Assembly: GCF_000185845.1 (NCBI RefSeq)
Contig: NZ_GL629647.1
Coordinates: 169,574-185,156, forward strand
DNA length: 15,583 nucleotides
Direction of reading: 5' to 3'
Source: Segatella salivae DSM 15606
Lineage (GTDB): Bacteria; Bacteroidota; Bacteroidia; Bacteroidales; Bacteroidaceae
Part shown: positions 13,524-15,583 of the stretch, piece by piece
Layout of the letters: each line of letters starts with the position of its first letter
Position numbering within the stretch: the first letter of the stretch is position 1
Program-made: the position numbers and the translations under genes
Notes under the pieces: generated by a model
The model's database searches: none
What the model saw: only the letters and a program-made list of their open reading frames with translations
Told to the model about the DNA's origin: nothing

Positions 13524-15557
13524 TTATTCTAACGATTCTGTAAGAAATGATTTAACTTGCTCATAAACGTTCTTCCCTGTGTAGCCCAGCTTCTCATCAA
13601 GTACCTTGTAAGGTGCAGAGAAACCAAAACTCTGTAGACCAACGACCTTACTATAAGGACCTATGCCGACAAGTCCTTCAAGTGTAACAGGTAGACCAGC
13701 TGTTAATCCGAACTTTTTCACGTTGTAGGGTAGAACTTTATTTTGGTATTCTTTACTTTGTTCACGGAATAAACCTTCAGAAGGTGCGCTGACTATACGT
13801 ACTTTCACACCATCTTTACGTAGCAGTTCACTTCCGGATATAAGGGTAGATACCTCTGATCCACTTGCAACTAAAATAACATCAGGGTTCTCATCAGAGC
13901 CTTTTATAATGTAGGCACCTTTAGTTACTTGTTCATAGTCATTGCCTTCTGGTAGATTTTCGATTCCCTGACGCGACAAGATAAGAGCAGATGGTGTTGC
14001 TGTATTGGCCATAGCCAGTTTCCAACAAATAGTGGTTTCATGTGAATCTGCCGGTCTGAATACGCGTACACTATCTTTTCCTGAATGGTTTTTGAGCTTT
14101 TCCATGAGACGTATTTGTGCTTCTTGCTCAACAGGCTCATGTGTTGGGCCGTCTTCTCCAACACGGAATGCGTCATGTGACCAAATGAACTTGACTGGAG
14201 TTTGCATTAATGCTGCCATTCGAATGGCTGGTTTCATATAGTCAGAAAATACAAAGAAAGTTCCCATTGCTGCAATAACACCTCCATGAAGCATCATACC
14301 AATACACATATCTGCCATTGTAAGCTCAGCCACGCCAGCCTGGAAAAAGGCTCCACTGAAGTCTTTGCGAACTAAACTCTTAGTTTTCTTTAAGAAACCA
14401 TCAGTCTTATCAGAGTTACTAAGGTCTGCAGATGCGCAAATCATATTAGGGACTTGTTCGGCTAAAACACTTAAACATTCTGCACTGGCAACCCGAGTGG
14501 CAACGCCTTCTTTTTGATTAACTTTACTCCAATCTATTTCTGGAGCTTCCCCACTGAACCATTTACTCATGAGAGTAGCCTTTTCAGGGTTTGCTTTTTT
14601 CCATTCTTCTTCAGCAGTTCGGCGTTTATGAACAATATTGTTCAATTCTTCCTCGCGTTTTGAATATAGGGTTTTAACATCTTCGAAGATGATAAATGCG
14701 TCCTCAGGATTACCTCCTAAATTCTTAATTGTATTTGTATAAGCATTTCCTCCAAGTGGTGCGCCATGTGTTTTTATATTGCGTTCGTATGAAGAACCAT
14801 CTTCTTTCAATGCACCTTTGCCCATAATGGTTTTACCAATAATAAGGGTAGGGCGGTCTTCTTCTTTTATTGCTGCGTTTAACGCTTGTCGAATTTCTGA
14901 TACATCATTACCATTAATGGTGATGACATTCCAGCCCCAAGCTTTATATTTCATTTCAGTATTCTCTGATATAACGACTCCACATTCTGTAGAAAGCTGG
15001 ATATCATTAGAATCATAGAACATAATGAGATTGTTGAGTCCTAAGTTTCCTACAATTCTTCCAACGCCTTGAGAAATTTCTTCCTGTATACCTCCATCAC
15101 TGATATATGCATAGATCTTATGCTGCATCATAGTTTTACTAAGGCGAGCCTCAAGAAACTTCTCTGCAACAGCTGCACCTGCAGCCATAGCATGCCCTTG
15201 ACCAAGTGGCCCAGAAGAGTTTTCTATACCACGATATATATCAAGTTCTGGATGACCAGGAGTTACTGAGCCCCACTGACGGAATTGTTTTAAATCATCA
15301 AGGGTGAAGAAGCCTCTTAATGTTAGACCTGCATATAGCATTGGACTCATGTGCCCAGGGTCAAGGAAAAAGCGATCTCTTCCTGTCCATGTAGGATCTT
15401 TAGGATCATAAATCAAAAATTCGGAGAATAGTACATTAATAAAGTCTGCACCTCCCATGGCTCCTCCAGGATGTCCAGAGTTTGCTTTCTCTACCATAGC
15501 AGCCGAAAGTATACGGATGTTATCAGCTGCATGGTTCATAATTTTAATATCGTTCAT
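13524..15557 (-). CDS. tkt: transketolase
   Basis: 677 residues. Thiamine-diphosphate enzyme that moves two-carbon ketol units between sugar phosphates, linking pentose phosphates to glycolysis. Visible residues: H29 in S-G-H-P-G-G, H69 in P-G-H-M-S-P, H122 in G-Q-G-H-A-M, the ThDP/Mg motif S-D-G-G (153-156, D154) through N184, H264 in K-T-H-G-A-P, catalytic E411 in G-V-A-E-L-T-M, F-S-D-Y (437-440), H461 in S-H-D, H473 in G-P-T-H-E-P, and R529 in L-S-R-Q. Three domains (PP, Pyr, C-terminal) are complete. The motifs depart somewhat from the E. coli form (G-I-Q-E-E after the Asp), which fits a divergent Bacteroidetes branch. The start ATG is 26 bp from the window end, so its promoter is mostly outside. 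Likely first gene of an operon with rpiB. Confidence 0.96.
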   Translation of the reverse strand: MNDIKIMNHAADNIRILSAAMVEKANSGHPGGAMGGADFINVLFSEFLIYDPKDPTWTGRDRFFLDPGHMSPMLYAGLTLRGFFTLDDLKQFRQWGSVTPGHPELDIYRGIENSSGPLGQGHAMAAGAAVAEKFLEARLSKTMMQHKIYAYISDGGIQEEISQGVGRIVGNLGLNNLIMFYDSNDIQLSTECGVVISENTEMKYKAWGWNVITINGNDVSEIRQALNAAIKEEDRPTLIIGKTIMGKGALKEDGSSYERNIKTHGAPLGGNAYTNTIKNLGGNPEDAFIIFEDVKTLYSKREEELNNIVHKRRTAEEEWKKANPEKATLMSKWFSGEAPEIDWSKVNQKEGVATRVASAECLSVLAEQVPNMICASADLSNSDKTDGFLKKTKSLVRKDFSGAFFQAGVAELTMADMCIGMMLHGGVIAAMGTFFVFSDYMKPAIRMAALMQTPVKFIWSHDAFRVGEDGPTHEPVEQEAQIRLMEKLKNHSGKDSVRVFRPADSHETTICWKLAMANTATPSALILSRQGIENLPEGNDYEQVTKGAYIIKGSDENPDVILVASGSEVSTLISGSELLRKDGVKVRIVSAPSEGLFREQSKEYQNKVLPYNVKKFGLTAGLPVTLEGLVGIGPYSKVVGLQSFGFSAPYKVLDEKLGYTGKNVYEQVKSFLTESLE

Positions 15558-15583
15558 GATAGTGTTTTTTATACTTTACAAAT

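Overview
The window looks like chromosomal DNA of a Bacteroidales bacterium, most likely a Prevotellaceae member. The grounds are Bacteroidetes-type promoters (TTTG, 19 bp, TAnnTTTG) in front of serS and pyk, a single-chain NfnA-NfnB-like flavoprotein of the kind found in this phylum, weak use of Shine-Dalgarno sites, and protein sequences that resemble Prevotella/Bacteroides homologues by recall. No database search was possible.

Layout. (1) 1-185: end of a 41-bp tandem repeat array that runs off the left edge. (2) 404-922: a small putative lipoprotein. (3) 1022-4639: a mobile segment. Two decayed, same-orientation copies of one DDE insertion sequence flank two minus-strand genes: a PD-(D/E)XK-type nuclease-like protein (1733-2977) and an unrecognised protein with a nuclease-like signature (3280-3891). 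The outer ends of the two IS copies are bordered by an identical 8-bp direct repeat, so the 3.6-kb unit appears to have inserted as one composite transposon. (4) 4682-8376, minus strand: core genes for the NfnAB-like fusion and seryl-tRNA synthetase (serS). (5) 8901-10163: an intact IS5-family element with perfect 17-bp terminal inverted repeats and a 5-bp direct repeat, inserted between serS and a divergent J-domain gene. (6) 10549-12929, plus strand: a short J-domain protein and pyruvate kinase. (7) 13020-15557, minus strand: transketolase followed by rpiB, convergent with pyk and separated from it by a perfect 18-bp-stem bidirectional terminator.

The core genes serve central carbon and redox metabolism: non-oxidative pentose phosphate enzymes (tkt, rpiB), lower glycolysis (pyk) and NADH/NADPH/ferredoxin exchange (NfnAB-like), together with translation (serS) and protein folding (J-protein). 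The accessory content is confined to the composite transposon and the IS5 element, both sitting in intergenic DNA without breaking a core gene.

Most worth following up: the composite transposon and its two nuclease-like cargo genes with a structured intergenic hairpin between them; three 22-bp-spaced repeats upstream of the J-protein gene; a J-protein that appears to lack one substrate-binding domain; a 26-bp perfect palindrome between tkt and rpiB; and the 41-bp repeat array.
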